Source: WVXP01 sp964348095 (GTDB lineage: Bacteria > Desulfobacterota > BSN033 > WVXP01). Taken from it: a stretch of DNA of 48,383 nucleotides. The stretch spans positions 1-48,383 of the forward strand of contig CAYGBK010000092.1 of the NCBI GenBank assembly GCA_964348095.1, read 5' to 3'. A program made the position numbers and the translations under genes. The number at the start of each line of letters is the position of its first letter. The first letter of the stretch is position 1. This document shows positions 34,715 through 42,715 of this stretch, piece by piece. The notes beneath the pieces were generated by a model. That model had not been told where the DNA came from and ran no database searches. It saw nothing but the letters and a program-made list of their open reading frames with translations.

Positions 34715-36169
34715 TCAGGACGCTCTCTGATCCGCTTTGTCGACAATCTTTTTCATCTCCTTCAATACCGCATCGTCGATCACCGCTGGGTGGTGGGTCT
34801 CCAAAATGTGGTTCATCTTCTCCTCGATTCGCTCATTGAGCTTCTTTTTGCCTCCGGCGATCCAGTTTTCATAGTTCGTCCGATCGATCAACTTGGGAAA
34901 CCAGAAATCTCTCCGATAGTGTTCTAGCGTATGGTCCTCAGTCAAGAACTGGCCCCCTGGGCCCACCCGATCGATGATTTCTAATGCGAGATGATCCGCA
35001 TCTACCTGGATGCCTCGACCAATATGCTTGACCATGTCGATAATCTCGTCGCACAGAACAAGCATCTGCAGGGATCCGTTCAGGCCACTATCCAAATAAC
35101 CCACGTCGTGAATCAGACTGGCGCCAGACAGCATGGCTGTATAGAGTGAGAGGGTCGCCTCGGCAGCCGCCTGCTCGTCGACAGCCTTGGAATCCGTGCA
35201 TCCTCCTGTTGAGAACATGGGAAGTCCGAGCCATTTAGAAATATCCGTGCTGGCCGCAGACGCCAGTGAGAGCTCGGGCGCACCATAAGAATAGGTCGAT
35301 GTCATCATATCCATGATGGTCTGAACACCTCCCATTATCAGGGGGAGCCCCGGCCTTTTAAGATGAGACAGGACTAGACCGAATAGGGTCTCTGCGAGAT
35401 CTTGGGCGAGCATTCCCGCGATTGTGGCCGGCGCAGTGGCCCCCGCACTTGGACATGGGGTGTACATGGCAGGAATGCTTTTCTCAGCGGCAAAGAGGAG
35501 CTTTTCAATGGCCTCCTTACCATGGTACAGAGGAGAAACCGGCTCTATATAGACGATAAAGAGTGGATCGATCCGAAATTCGTCTTCACCTCCCCGGATA
35601 AGGCAGGCCATCTCATAAAGGTCTCGGAGTCCCTCTCCGTCGACACTCGTCAGAATGAGGGGCTTCGTCGTGTTTCTGACCATCGCCATGAACTGGTGAC
35701 GGTCATAGGTTTTCGGTTTGGGCACATCGGAAACCAGGCCATGAGACATGACAAAATCGAAGTTTGGGAGACAGTCCACGATTCTAGCAGCTTCCGTCAC
35801 GTCGTTGAAGGTATAGCGCCTCCGTTTTCCCGTTTTTCTGTCATAGATAAAAGGGCAGTCAGATCCTGTTCCGAAGTTGACCTCGTCTTTTTCAAGATGG
35901 AGAGTCCTTTTCCCATCTCTTCCTGCAACGGTGATCCTCTGAGGGGCATCCATCCGGGCCCGTTCAATCATGGACGCCGGAACTCTAACAAGGTTCCCGT
36001 TCGTCACGACCGCATCACTCTCCTTGAAGAGATCTAGCGCCTCGTCATGGAACACTCTGCTCCCCGTACTTTCCAGAATCTCAAGGGCAGCCGAATAGAT
36101 CATCTCGATCTGATCATCAGAGAGTACCCGAAATCTGGGACTCCTTTGGGCTGTGACATTGACTCGCAT
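34715..36169 (-). CDS. MttB-superfamily methyltransferase (non-pyrrolysine), copy 1
   Basis: A 484-residue protein of the trimethylamine methyltransferase superfamily (COG5598), starting at ATG 36169 behind GGAGGG. The frame has no internal stop, so it lacks the amber-encoded pyrrolysine of archaeal MttB and belongs to the MtgB-like group, whose members demethylate quaternary amines such as glycine betaine, proline betaine or carnitine. Conserved segments include 'VNFGTGSDCPFIYD', 'YTPCPSAGATAPATIAG', 'FSTGGCTDSKAVDEQAA' and 'IDRVGPGGQFLTEDHTL'. Its partner is the corrinoid protein 76 bases upstream. The substrate cannot be read from sequence. Confidence 0.9.
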   Translation of the reverse strand: MRVNVTAQRSPRFRVLSDDQIEMIYSAALEILESTGSRVFHDEALDLFKESDAVVTNGNLVRVPASMIERARMDAPQRITVAGRDGKRTLHLEKDEVNFGTGSDCPFIYDRKTGKRRRYTFNDVTEAARIVDCLPNFDFVMSHGLVSDVPKPKTYDRHQFMAMVRNTTKPLILTSVDGEGLRDLYEMACLIRGGEDEFRIDPLFIVYIEPVSPLYHGKEAIEKLLFAAEKSIPAMYTPCPSAGATAPATIAGMLAQDLAETLFGLVLSHLKRPGLPLIMGGVQTIMDMMTSTYSYGAPELSLASAASTDISKWLGLPMFSTGGCTDSKAVDEQAAAEATLSLYTAMLSGASLIHDVGYLDSGLNGSLQMLVLCDEIIDMVKHIGRGIQVDADHLALEIIDRVGPGGQFLTEDHTLEHYRRDFWFPKLIDRTNYENWIAGGKKKLNERIEEKMNHILETHHPAVIDDAVLKEMKKIVDKADQRAS

Positions 36170-36245
36170 GGTTTCCCTCCTGTGAATACGTCTCCATACG
36201 CTAATCCTGAAGAAATGCTATCCTCGTCTGCCCTCCTGTCTGAAA

Positions 36246-36884
36246 TCATTTGCCCGCAAAAGCCTTCGCCTTTTCAACCGCCGCCGTTGCATTCGATCCG
36301 TAGGCATCGGCTCCGATTTCGTCCACAAAGTCTTGAGTTACTGGGGCCCCACCTGCCATGACTTTGATCTGATCGCGAATGCCTGCTTCCTTGAGCGCAC
36401 TGACCGTCTCTCCCATCTTCGGCATGGTCGTTGTCAACAAGGCTGACATTCCCAGTATCCGCGGTTTGTGTTCTTTGGCGGCATCCACAAAGTTCTGGGG
36501 TTTAACGTCTGTCCCTAAATCCACGACTTGAAACCCTGCCCCTTCAAGCATCATTGCAACCAGATTCTTGCCGATATCATGGAGGTCTCCCTCCACCGTA
36601 CCGATCACAACGGCACCAGCACCTGCTGCGTGACTCTCTGAAAGGAGCGGCCGAAGAATGTCCATCGCCGCATGCATGGTCTTTGCCGACCGAAGGACCT
36701 CAGGAATAAACATCTCGCATGCCTTGAAACGCTGCCCGACGACGTCCATCCCAGGGAGGAGGCCCTTCTCCAAAATCTCATCGGCCTTGTTGCCCTCGTC
36801 CAGGGCCTGCTGGGTAAGCTTCTTGATCTCCTCGATGTTACCGGCAATCAGTACTTCTGACATCTTTCCGTACAGTTCTGACAT
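36246..36884 (-). CDS. Corrinoid (B12-binding) methyl-carrier protein
   Basis: A 212-residue MtbC/MttC/MtgC-type carrier. Residues about 1-88 form the helical cap domain ('IEEIKKLTQQALDEGNKADEIL', quoted in part; 'LLPGMDVVGQRF'). The B12 domain follows with the lower-ligand motif D100-L-H102-D-I-G105 ('GDLHDIGKNLVAMMLEGAGF'), then 'GMSALLTTTMPKM' and 'VMAGGAPV'. H102 coordinates the cobalt. It should accept a methyl group from either flanking MttB-like protein and pass it to the methyltetrahydrofolate enzyme. ATG 36884 has AGGAGG nine bases upstream, and the gap from the upstream methyltransferase stop is 14 bases. Confidence 0.93.
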   Translation of the reverse strand: MSELYGKMSEVLIAGNIEEIKKLTQQALDEGNKADEILEKGLLPGMDVVGQRFKACEMFIPEVLRSAKTMHAAMDILRPLLSESHAAGAGAVVIGTVEGDLHDIGKNLVAMMLEGAGFQVVDLGTDVKPQNFVDAAKEHKPRILGMSALLTTTMPKMGETVSALKEAGIRDQIKVMAGGAPVTQDFVDEIGADAYGSNATAAVEKAKAFAGK

Positions 36885-36898
36885 AACCCAATACCTCC

Positions 36899-38365
36899 TT
36901 ATCCTTTTTTCGCTTTCTTCTTCTCTCGCGTCTCGGCGGACTTCAAAATGGCATCGATCTTTTTCTTGGCCTTTTCGGGCAGTTGCGGGCCTTTGTGAGT
37001 GTCTAGAATCTCACGAGTTTTGGCCTTAACCCGCTGTTCATAAGTCTTCTCCCCCGCGGTCGCCCACGTCTCGTAGTTCCAACGGTCCATCAGGGCTGGC
37101 TGCCAGTGCTCCTTTCGATAATTCATCAAGGTGTGATCGTCGGAAAGAAAATTGCCCCCTGGACCCACTCGATCGATCACATCGATCGCGAGCGTCTCTT
37201 CGTTCACCTCGATCCCTTGGCAAATCCGCCTGCTCATTCCGATTATTTCGTCACTCATGACGAGTTGAAAAAGAGATCCTGTCATAGCTGATTCCGTATA
37301 GCCCACATCGTGGACAAGATTGGCACCGCTCAACATGGCCGAATGGATCGATAGAGCCGCCTCTACCGCTGCCTGGGGGTCCATGGATTTGGCGTCGGTG
37401 CAGCCTGCCGTGGACCAGATCGGGAGCCCTGCGTACTTAGCCATTTCTGTCAGACCGGCACTCAGCAAACCCAATTCGGGAGCCCCGTAGGAAAGAACAG
37501 AATGCTGCATATCCATAATCGACACGACCCCTCCCATGACAAATGGTGTGCCTCTGTTTTTCAATTGGGAGACTACGAGACCGTGAAGTGACTCCACCAT
37601 GGCATTGATGAGCACGCCTGCAAATGATGCGGGAGCCGTCCCTCCGGCGATGCAACAGGGCGTATATATCACGGGGATACGATTCTCAGCACAATAAAGT
37701 AACTTGTCCATCGCCTCGAAATTGCTGGTCAGCGGAGATAGGGGCTCACAATAGAAAATGTAATTGGGTCTCAGCCGGAACTGCTCTACATCCCCAGCGA
37801 CGGCGATTCCGATCTGGTGAATGTCCCGGCAGGTGTCCCGGCCAAAGGACCAAGCCACAATGGGTTTACTCGTGTTGCTGATCATATCCGCGAACTCGTA
37901 CACATCGGCCAGCGAGGGCGTCACATCACTGATGCTACCGAGGGATTCCACAAATCCAATGTTGGGCAGAGCGTCACAGACCCGAGCCACACTCGCCGCG
38001 TCCTTTCTTTTGTAGGGGCGGCGCTCCTCGGTCTGGGGATCGACGAAATTGGGACAGGTGGGTCCCGGTCCAAAATAGACTTCATTTCTTTGAAGTCGAA
38101 TCACCCCGGACCCATCCCAGTGGTACACAACCGTCTCTTGAGGAGCCGTGGCGAGCGCCTCCTGGACCAAACTCGGCGGAATATAGACTCGGTTTCCGTC
38201 TACCACAGCCCCTGCCGCCTTTAGGACTGACCGGGCTTCCGGATGATGAACGTCGACTCCGGTTCTCTGCATCACCTCCAACATGCCAAGGAATATCGAC
38301 TCGGCCTGGTCTTCCGACAGAAGGGAAAACTGTGTGGATCCACTGACTTGGACATTGGTTCTCAT
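36899..38365 (-). CDS. MttB-superfamily methyltransferase (non-pyrrolysine), copy 2
   Basis: A 488-residue paralogue of the protein at 34715-36169, first in the operon, starting at ATG 38365 behind AAAGGAG. Matched segments between the two are 'FGPGPTCPNFVDPQT' with 'FGTGSDCPFIYDRKT', 'STAGCTDAKSMDPQAA' with 'STGGCTDSKAVDEQAA', and 'IDRVGPGGNFLSDDHTL' with 'IDRVGPGGQFLTEDHTL'. They differ over much of the rest, so they are old duplicates that may take different methylated substrates or act as a pair. No in-frame amber codon is present. The C-terminus is very lysine-rich ('KKIDAILKSAETREKKKAKKG', in part). Confidence 0.9.
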   Translation of the reverse strand: MRTNVQVSGSTQFSLLSEDQAESIFLGMLEVMQRTGVDVHHPEARSVLKAAGAVVDGNRVYIPPSLVQEALATAPQETVVYHWDGSGVIRLQRNEVYFGPGPTCPNFVDPQTEERRPYKRKDAASVARVCDALPNIGFVESLGSISDVTPSLADVYEFADMISNTSKPIVAWSFGRDTCRDIHQIGIAVAGDVEQFRLRPNYIFYCEPLSPLTSNFEAMDKLLYCAENRIPVIYTPCCIAGGTAPASFAGVLINAMVESLHGLVVSQLKNRGTPFVMGGVVSIMDMQHSVLSYGAPELGLLSAGLTEMAKYAGLPIWSTAGCTDAKSMDPQAAVEAALSIHSAMLSGANLVHDVGYTESAMTGSLFQLVMSDEIIGMSRRICQGIEVNEETLAIDVIDRVGPGGNFLSDDHTLMNYRKEHWQPALMDRWNYETWATAGEKTYEQRVKAKTREILDTHKGPQLPEKAKKKIDAILKSAETREKKKAKKG

Positions 38366-38488
38366 CCGTAACTCCTTTCCATTCCCCTACCCTTCTCGAT
38401 CAAAAACCTTGAGCATAGAATCATCTCCTGGATGTTTTTTCCCAAAAACTCCGGACAATGAGTCTATTGAATCGAGCAATATGCTCCC
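38366..38488. promoter_or_regulatory. Region upstream of the MttB operon, with a short palindrome
   Basis: The operon's upstream DNA is 123 bases long before the FCD remnant. It contains a 13-base palindrome GAGCA-ATA-TGCTC at 38474-38486, whose position suggests an operator, though no binding protein is known. The ribosome binding site of the first methyltransferase is just before 38365. Confidence 0.35.
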
Positions 38489-38803
38489 TCAAAACTCTCC
38501 TCGCCCCTTTGGCATTTCCGGCCTTGATGGCGCCTCCAGGATATCCGCCAGATCGGTGTCGTCCTCCTCCTGACCGCCCTGAGGAATGAAAAAAACCCTC
38601 GCCAAGAAACCCGCATTGATGGCTTCCATGATTGCCAGGAAGAGACTGTTACGGGAGGTCCGGCCAATGAGGAGATGAAACGCCGTGTCTAGTGGGATAA
38701 CCTCTTCCATGGGGCGATTCAACAAAAGAAGCCGACTCATCTCCTCTAGCACGGCCGTTGTCGAAATGCAAGCATAAAATCTCGAGCAATCCCGTATTGA
38801 CAT
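38489..38803 (-). pseudogene. Remnant of a GntR/FadR-type (FCD) transcriptional regulator
   Basis: A 104-residue frame whose middle, 'PLDTAFHLLIGRTSRNSLFLAIM', matches the core of the FCD ligand-binding domain (D..FH...A..S.N..L). A full regulator would be about 230 residues with an N-terminal winged helix. Here the DNA-binding half is absent and the FCD tail after 'AGFLARVFFIPQGG' is unlike the family. I see no continuation in other frames. It lies between the divergent MttB operon and the LarA homologue, where a functional regulator would be expected. Confidence 0.5.
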
Positions 38804-38892
38804 TTCGCGAGTATTATGCTCTATCTATCGCACCAGTGGACTTCGAAAAAGACGCCAGGAAGGTATCATTGGGAATCGGGTGAGGAAAAACC

Positions 38893-40212
38893 ATGGCCGA
38901 AAAGACCATTTCGCTGAATATCCCTCTTGGCCTGAAGACCCAGCAGGTGTGCATTCCGAGAAGTCAGTTTGTTGGGGCCTATCTTCCAAAACAGATGCCC
39001 ATCATTCAGGATCCTGAGGCAGAGGTGCGTCGTTCAGTCAGGGAAGCCGTCGAGACTACCGGTCTCAGGGGTAAGGTCAAACCAGGGGCCAAAGCGTGCA
39101 TCGCAATAACCGACCGCACCCGTCCGACTCCAAACAGCATGATTGTCCCTGTCTTGCTCCAGACGCTCAATGATTTCGGAATCATTGACAGAGACATCAC
39201 GGTTATCGTTGGCGTCGGCATGCATGCCCCAGACAGCCCCGAAGCGATTCGGCAGAATGTGGGCGAAGCCGTCCTAGACCGTGTCGAGGTAATCAACAGC
39301 GACCCGGACGACGAGGAGGCCATGATCCTTATAGGGGAAACCTCATTGGGAACACCCATCGAGGTCGATCATCGCTTTGCGAAGGCGGATGTTAAAATCG
39401 GAACCGGCAACGTCACTCCGTGCATGTTGGCAGGCTGGTCGGGCGGAGGGAAGATCGTACTCCCAGGGGTGGTGAGCCGCCGAACCATCTATGAGAACCA
39501 CAAACGCTTCACCGGTATCCTGCAGGAGCTTGGGTACGGGTCACTAATAGGCATCATGCCACCAAAGAACGTGGTCCGCGCGGATATTGAAGAGGCGGCC
39601 ACGAAGAGCGGTATCGACCTGGTTGTCAATACTGTTCTCGATTCCCAGAGCAACCTTGTCGCGGTCTACAGCGGCGACCCCCTGTCCGCCCACCGTCGAG
39701 CAGTGAAAAAACTGCGCCCCTATGTGGAAGTTGAAATCCCCCAGGAGGTTGACGTCATGGTCACGGGGGTAGGCGAGTTGAGCTATGAGGTCAGCCTTTT
39801 CCAAGGGGGCTCAAGAGTTTGCGGCAGTGTCGATCGCCACCTTAAGAACGGTGGCACCTTGATCATGGCAAACGAATGTCGGGAGGGGATTTACGAAGGC
39901 TTCGAGCACGACGAGTTTCGTGATTGGATGCAGAAGATGCCCACCCCGGCCAAACTGCGCGAGCTCACAGAAAGTCTGGAGATCGGAGGAGAAAAGAGCT
40001 GCGTCCTCCACGCATTTTCGTGGCTAATTCACGAAAAGAAATGCCGCATTATCACTGTGCCAGATCATATGAGCCAAGAGGAACTCAAAGAGGTCCATCT
40101 CGATTACGCACCCACTATCCAAAGGGCATTTGACGACGCCTACCTGTGCCACGGAAAGAGTGCGTCCATAGCTGCAATGCCTTTTGGCGCATTGGTTTTG
40201 CCAACGTCGTAA
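38893..40212 (+). CDS. LarA-family (nickel pincer) racemase/epimerase homologue
   Basis: A 439-residue LarA/DUF2088 protein starting at ATG 38893 behind GTGAGG. In LarA, a nickel-pincer nucleotide is covalently attached to a lysine and catalyses hydride-transfer racemisation of 2-hydroxy acids. Here 'ITDRTRPTPN', H111 in 'GVGMHAPDS', the presumed cofactor lysine K187 in 'GWSGGGKIVLPG' and H203 in 'YENHKRF' correspond to Lactobacillus LarA H108, K184 and H200 (a constant offset of three). The position of LarA H174 is C177 in 'VTPCMLAGW'. Cofactor genes larB, larC and larE are not in the window. The substrate is likely a different hydroxy acid. Confidence 0.88.
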   Translation: MAEKTISLNIPLGLKTQQVCIPRSQFVGAYLPKQMPIIQDPEAEVRRSVREAVETTGLRGKVKPGAKACIAITDRTRPTPNSMIVPVLLQTLNDFGIIDRDITVIVGVGMHAPDSPEAIRQNVGEAVLDRVEVINSDPDDEEAMILIGETSLGTPIEVDHRFAKADVKIGTGNVTPCMLAGWSGGGKIVLPGVVSRRTIYENHKRFTGILQELGYGSLIGIMPPKNVVRADIEEAATKSGIDLVVNTVLDSQSNLVAVYSGDPLSAHRRAVKKLRPYVEVEIPQEVDVMVTGVGELSYEVSLFQGGSRVCGSVDRHLKNGGTLIMANECREGIYEGFEHDEFRDWMQKMPTPAKLRELTESLEIGGEKSCVLHAFSWLIHEKKCRIITVPDHMSQEELKEVHLDYAPTIQRAFDDAYLCHGKSASIAAMPFGALVLPTS

Positions 40213-40254
40213 TCCGATGGATGCCCTGGCCCTATCGGTTTCATCGTTTACCCC

Positions 40255-41646
40255 CTAGCTTCCTGCGAGAGAAGACATGAGATCCGACACATTCCCGAGG
40301 TTCTCAAAGTTATCAATCATCTCGATCGCTCTCTCGATTTCATCAGATTCCAGACTATAGGATGCCTGCCTTCTGAACTTCTCGTCTATTTCTGGAGGGG
40401 GCAGTGGGTTCAACGGATCTCCCTTCGGGATACCCACAAATTTCTCAAGTTTTTCTCCTTTTTCGGTGATGATCTCGACCCGGGAAGATAGTCTGTTCTC
40501 TTCAAAATAGGCCTTGTCGATATCGGGATCGATTTCGACCCTCACCTTCTTCGATAGGTTCAATATCCTTTCGCTTTTGAGATTCTCGTCCGTATACCAC
40601 GCCGGCCCAGGCTGGACACCGAGCAGGACCATGGTGACGGTATATGGGATGCAGAATTGGGCATCGACCATACCCTCTGGTCCGTAAATCTCGTGTCGTT
40701 TCACCCAGGCAAAGGAGCGGACAATAACCTCTTTCACGGTTTCTGGTTTCAGATCATGTTCCCTCCTGAGCTCTTGAACACAATCGAGCGTGGGATGCTG
40801 CCATCGACAGGATGAATACGGTTTTATCGCGATCTGATCGACCTCATATTCCCTTCCCAGCCCGCGTGTCATCTCATCGAAGTCACATTGGTCCGAACCT
40901 GCCATAATCCAGAACCCATTGTCTCCATCGAGTATGTGTTTATTTCCCACAAAGCCGTGAGATGCAAGAACAGCCGCAGTCGTCCCGGTCCAGGCCGGCC
41001 ATCCAGTGGGCTCCTTCACCCAGTGAATCGGTCGCTCCTCTAAATCCCAGCCCCATTTCTGCGTGTTTGGAAGGGGTGCCGTGGCCCCAGCGACGCCAAA
41101 AGCGTCGAGCATGGACTCCAGATCGAAATCGAGAACTTTCGCCGCAGCAACAACAGCACTGAAGGTTTGCCAGGTTCCCACGCCCCAGACACTCTGAAGC
41201 CTCTCGTAGGATGGCTGTATCGCCTTTCCAATCCGATCGCCAACATCATAACCGACCAGAATGGCGTTGAGAATCTTCTTACCAGACACGCTCTTCCATT
41301 CACCCATGGCCAGGGCAGCAGGAATGATAGATGCCCCTGGATGGCCCATGCCGAACAATGTGTCATCATAATCGAGAGCGTTGGCAGTGGTGCCGTTGAC
41401 AAAAGCGGCTTGAATCGTCGGCACTCTGCATCCACCTCCGACAAGGGTCGCTTCCCCGTTTCCTCCCATGTTTTTGATAGGGGTGAGCATAGCCTTCCCG
41501 AGACTGGTTTGACAGCCGCCAAACATACACCCAATGCTGTCCAAGATGAATGTCTTGGCTTTTTGGATGGCTTCCTCGGGATAATCCTCCAGCCGTGTCT
41601 CAACAGCGTATTTTGCAAGCTCCTTCGTGACCCATCTCTCCATCAT
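40255..41646 (-). CDS. MmgE/PrpD family protein
   Basis: A 463-residue member of the MmgE/PrpD superfamily, which includes 2-methylcitrate dehydratase and cis-aconitate decarboxylase. Visible features are 'FILDSIGCMFGGCQTSLGKA' (quoted in part), 'AFVNGTTANALDYDDTLFGMGHPGASIIPAALAMGE' (in part), 'GYDVGDRIG' and 'IKPYSSCRWQHPTLDCV', all standard. It probably dehydrates or isomerises a carboxylic acid. It starts at ATG 41646 (or 41643) after AAAGGAGG. It converges with the LarA homologue with only 42 bases between stops, and its family is often found in acid-degradation clusters. Confidence 0.88.
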   Translation of the reverse strand: MMERWVTKELAKYAVETRLEDYPEEAIQKAKTFILDSIGCMFGGCQTSLGKAMLTPIKNMGGNGEATLVGGGCRVPTIQAAFVNGTTANALDYDDTLFGMGHPGASIIPAALAMGEWKSVSGKKILNAILVGYDVGDRIGKAIQPSYERLQSVWGVGTWQTFSAVVAAAKVLDFDLESMLDAFGVAGATAPLPNTQKWGWDLEERPIHWVKEPTGWPAWTGTTAAVLASHGFVGNKHILDGDNGFWIMAGSDQCDFDEMTRGLGREYEVDQIAIKPYSSCRWQHPTLDCVQELRREHDLKPETVKEVIVRSFAWVKRHEIYGPEGMVDAQFCIPYTVTMVLLGVQPGPAWYTDENLKSERILNLSKKVRVEIDPDIDKAYFEENRLSSRVEIITEKGEKLEKFVGIPKGDPLNPLPPPEIDEKFRRQASYSLESDEIERAIEMIDNFENLGNVSDLMSSLAGS

Positions 41647-42281
41647 GGCCCTCCTTTCGGGCTCTCACCCTCTTCTGTCGATTCTATCGCTCAACTCTAA
41701 CCCGCCGGCTGCGCTGTTAGGCAGAAAATCTTGAGTCCACTGGCCACCAATGCCGCTCCGATTTGACTTTTCGGAGGGGGATTTGAGTGGCCGCTTCTCG
41801 AAATAGATCGTCACCTCCTGGTCGTCGCCCATTTTCTCATTCTTTTATCTCAGCCTAAAACACCCATGTCAACTATCAAGTGTTTCTTTCCTTGGATTCG
41901 GCGTTCCCTCGACGTGGCCGATTCCTGTTTCTTCGTCATCAAAGCCTGCACCAGACGTCATATCGTGAAAAACTGCGTGAGCAATATGAGAACAAGACCA
42001 CTGAATCTGGAGTTTCCCCAAAAATTCGGAGATCAACCGGTACGTGTGTGAGCACCTGTCTCAGTTGTGGAGCATTGTCTTGTCCCTGAGCGACGCTTGC
42101 AGAGCATTGCGGTCAGTACTGCCCGGGCCGTTCCGAAATCCTCTTTCCCGGCTTTTGTCTGATGAAAAAAGGCTTCCATGAAAACACCCCTTTTTCTCGC
42201 CCGCTCTCCCCCACAGAAATCTGCGGGGGATCGCTCGAGTTCTCAGAGTTCGCAGAGTGAGAAGATCAATGGATTAGGATT

Positions 42282-42356
42282 TTGGCCTAATTTTTTGAGG
42301 GGAAAAATTAGGCCAAGTGATTTCCTCTGGATTGGCCTCTCACCAATCCAGAGGAA
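42282..42356. repeat. Two adjacent perfect 14-bp inverted repeats with 7-base loops
   Basis: First: TTGGCCTAATTTTT (42282-42295) with AAAAATTAGGCCAA (42303-42316). Second: TTCCTCTGGATTGG (42322-42335) with CCAATCCAGAGGAA (42343-42356). Both have exactly 7-base loops and lie five bases apart. They differ in sequence, so they are not a simple duplication. Confidence 0.85.
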
Positions 42357-42409
42357 GTGCTCTCTGAGGCTCCGTGTGCTCTGTGAGAGATTCTGGGGAC
42401 GTCCACTGT

Positions 42410-42426
42410 GCTAGGATAATCCTAGC
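42410..42426. repeat. 17-base palindrome
   Basis: GCTAGGAT-A-ATCCTAGC is self-complementary around a single central base. It lies 53 bases downstream of the twin inverted repeats. It could be an operator site or a chance palindrome. Confidence 0.6.
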
Positions 42427-42513
42427 GAAAAAATCTTGACTCGCGCTCAGAGCTTCCCTTTCCACTTTCTGGTGAATTGCTCTTATAAGAACTTGATCAG
42501 AAGTTTCTATAGG

Positions 42514-42675
42514 AATTGGGCAACAGCCCGTCCCCACCTGTCCCGCCGGCGACGGGATGATGTTAAACGGGTGAAGGAGTGAACGAATGGATTTAAGGGT
42601 TCCATCCGAGAATTCAAAATCGTATTCAGCCATTGGAGGGTTAGAAATTTCCTTTTTCGAAAACTCAAGAAACTC
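42514..42675 (-). repeat. Dispersed repeat copy B (partner at 1741-1901, inverted)
   Basis: Read on the minus strand, this stretch aligns with 1741-1901 on the plus strand over about 160 bp, best at the AAAGGAAAT-T/C-TCTAACCCTC block. It lies in a minus-strand frame reading 'FSKKEISNPPMAEY' and 'GTGCCPIP', similar to 'FSRKEISNPLMFQQ' and 'TGRCPNLF' of the other copy. Both are flanked by intergenic DNA rather than genes. Confidence 0.65.
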
Positions 42676-42715
42676 GTCATTCACATGGTCTTGATTTCTA
42701 GCTCAAAGAAAGCAT

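Larger units (their letters stand above)
41647..42715. other. Intergenic region, 1069 bp, repeat- and hairpin-rich
   Basis: No convincing gene. Small frames at 41866-42089 are unlike known proteins. The right half contains an imperfect hairpin (42208-42229), two perfect 14-bp inverted repeats (42282-42356), a 17-base palindrome GCTAGGATAATCCTAGC (42410-42426), CTCTGTG/CTCCGTG-type short repeats, and dispersed repeat copy B (42514-42675). Confidence 0.7.

Noticed and set aside
34715..38365. Possible pyrrolysine (amber) codon in the MttB-like genes
   Set aside because: Both frames run through without internal TAG, and no pyl genes are in the window, so they are of the non-pyrrolysine type.
42178..42414. 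78-residue frame through the twin hairpins
   Set aside because: It is built from inverted repeats and has no domain or reliable start; structure explains the region better.
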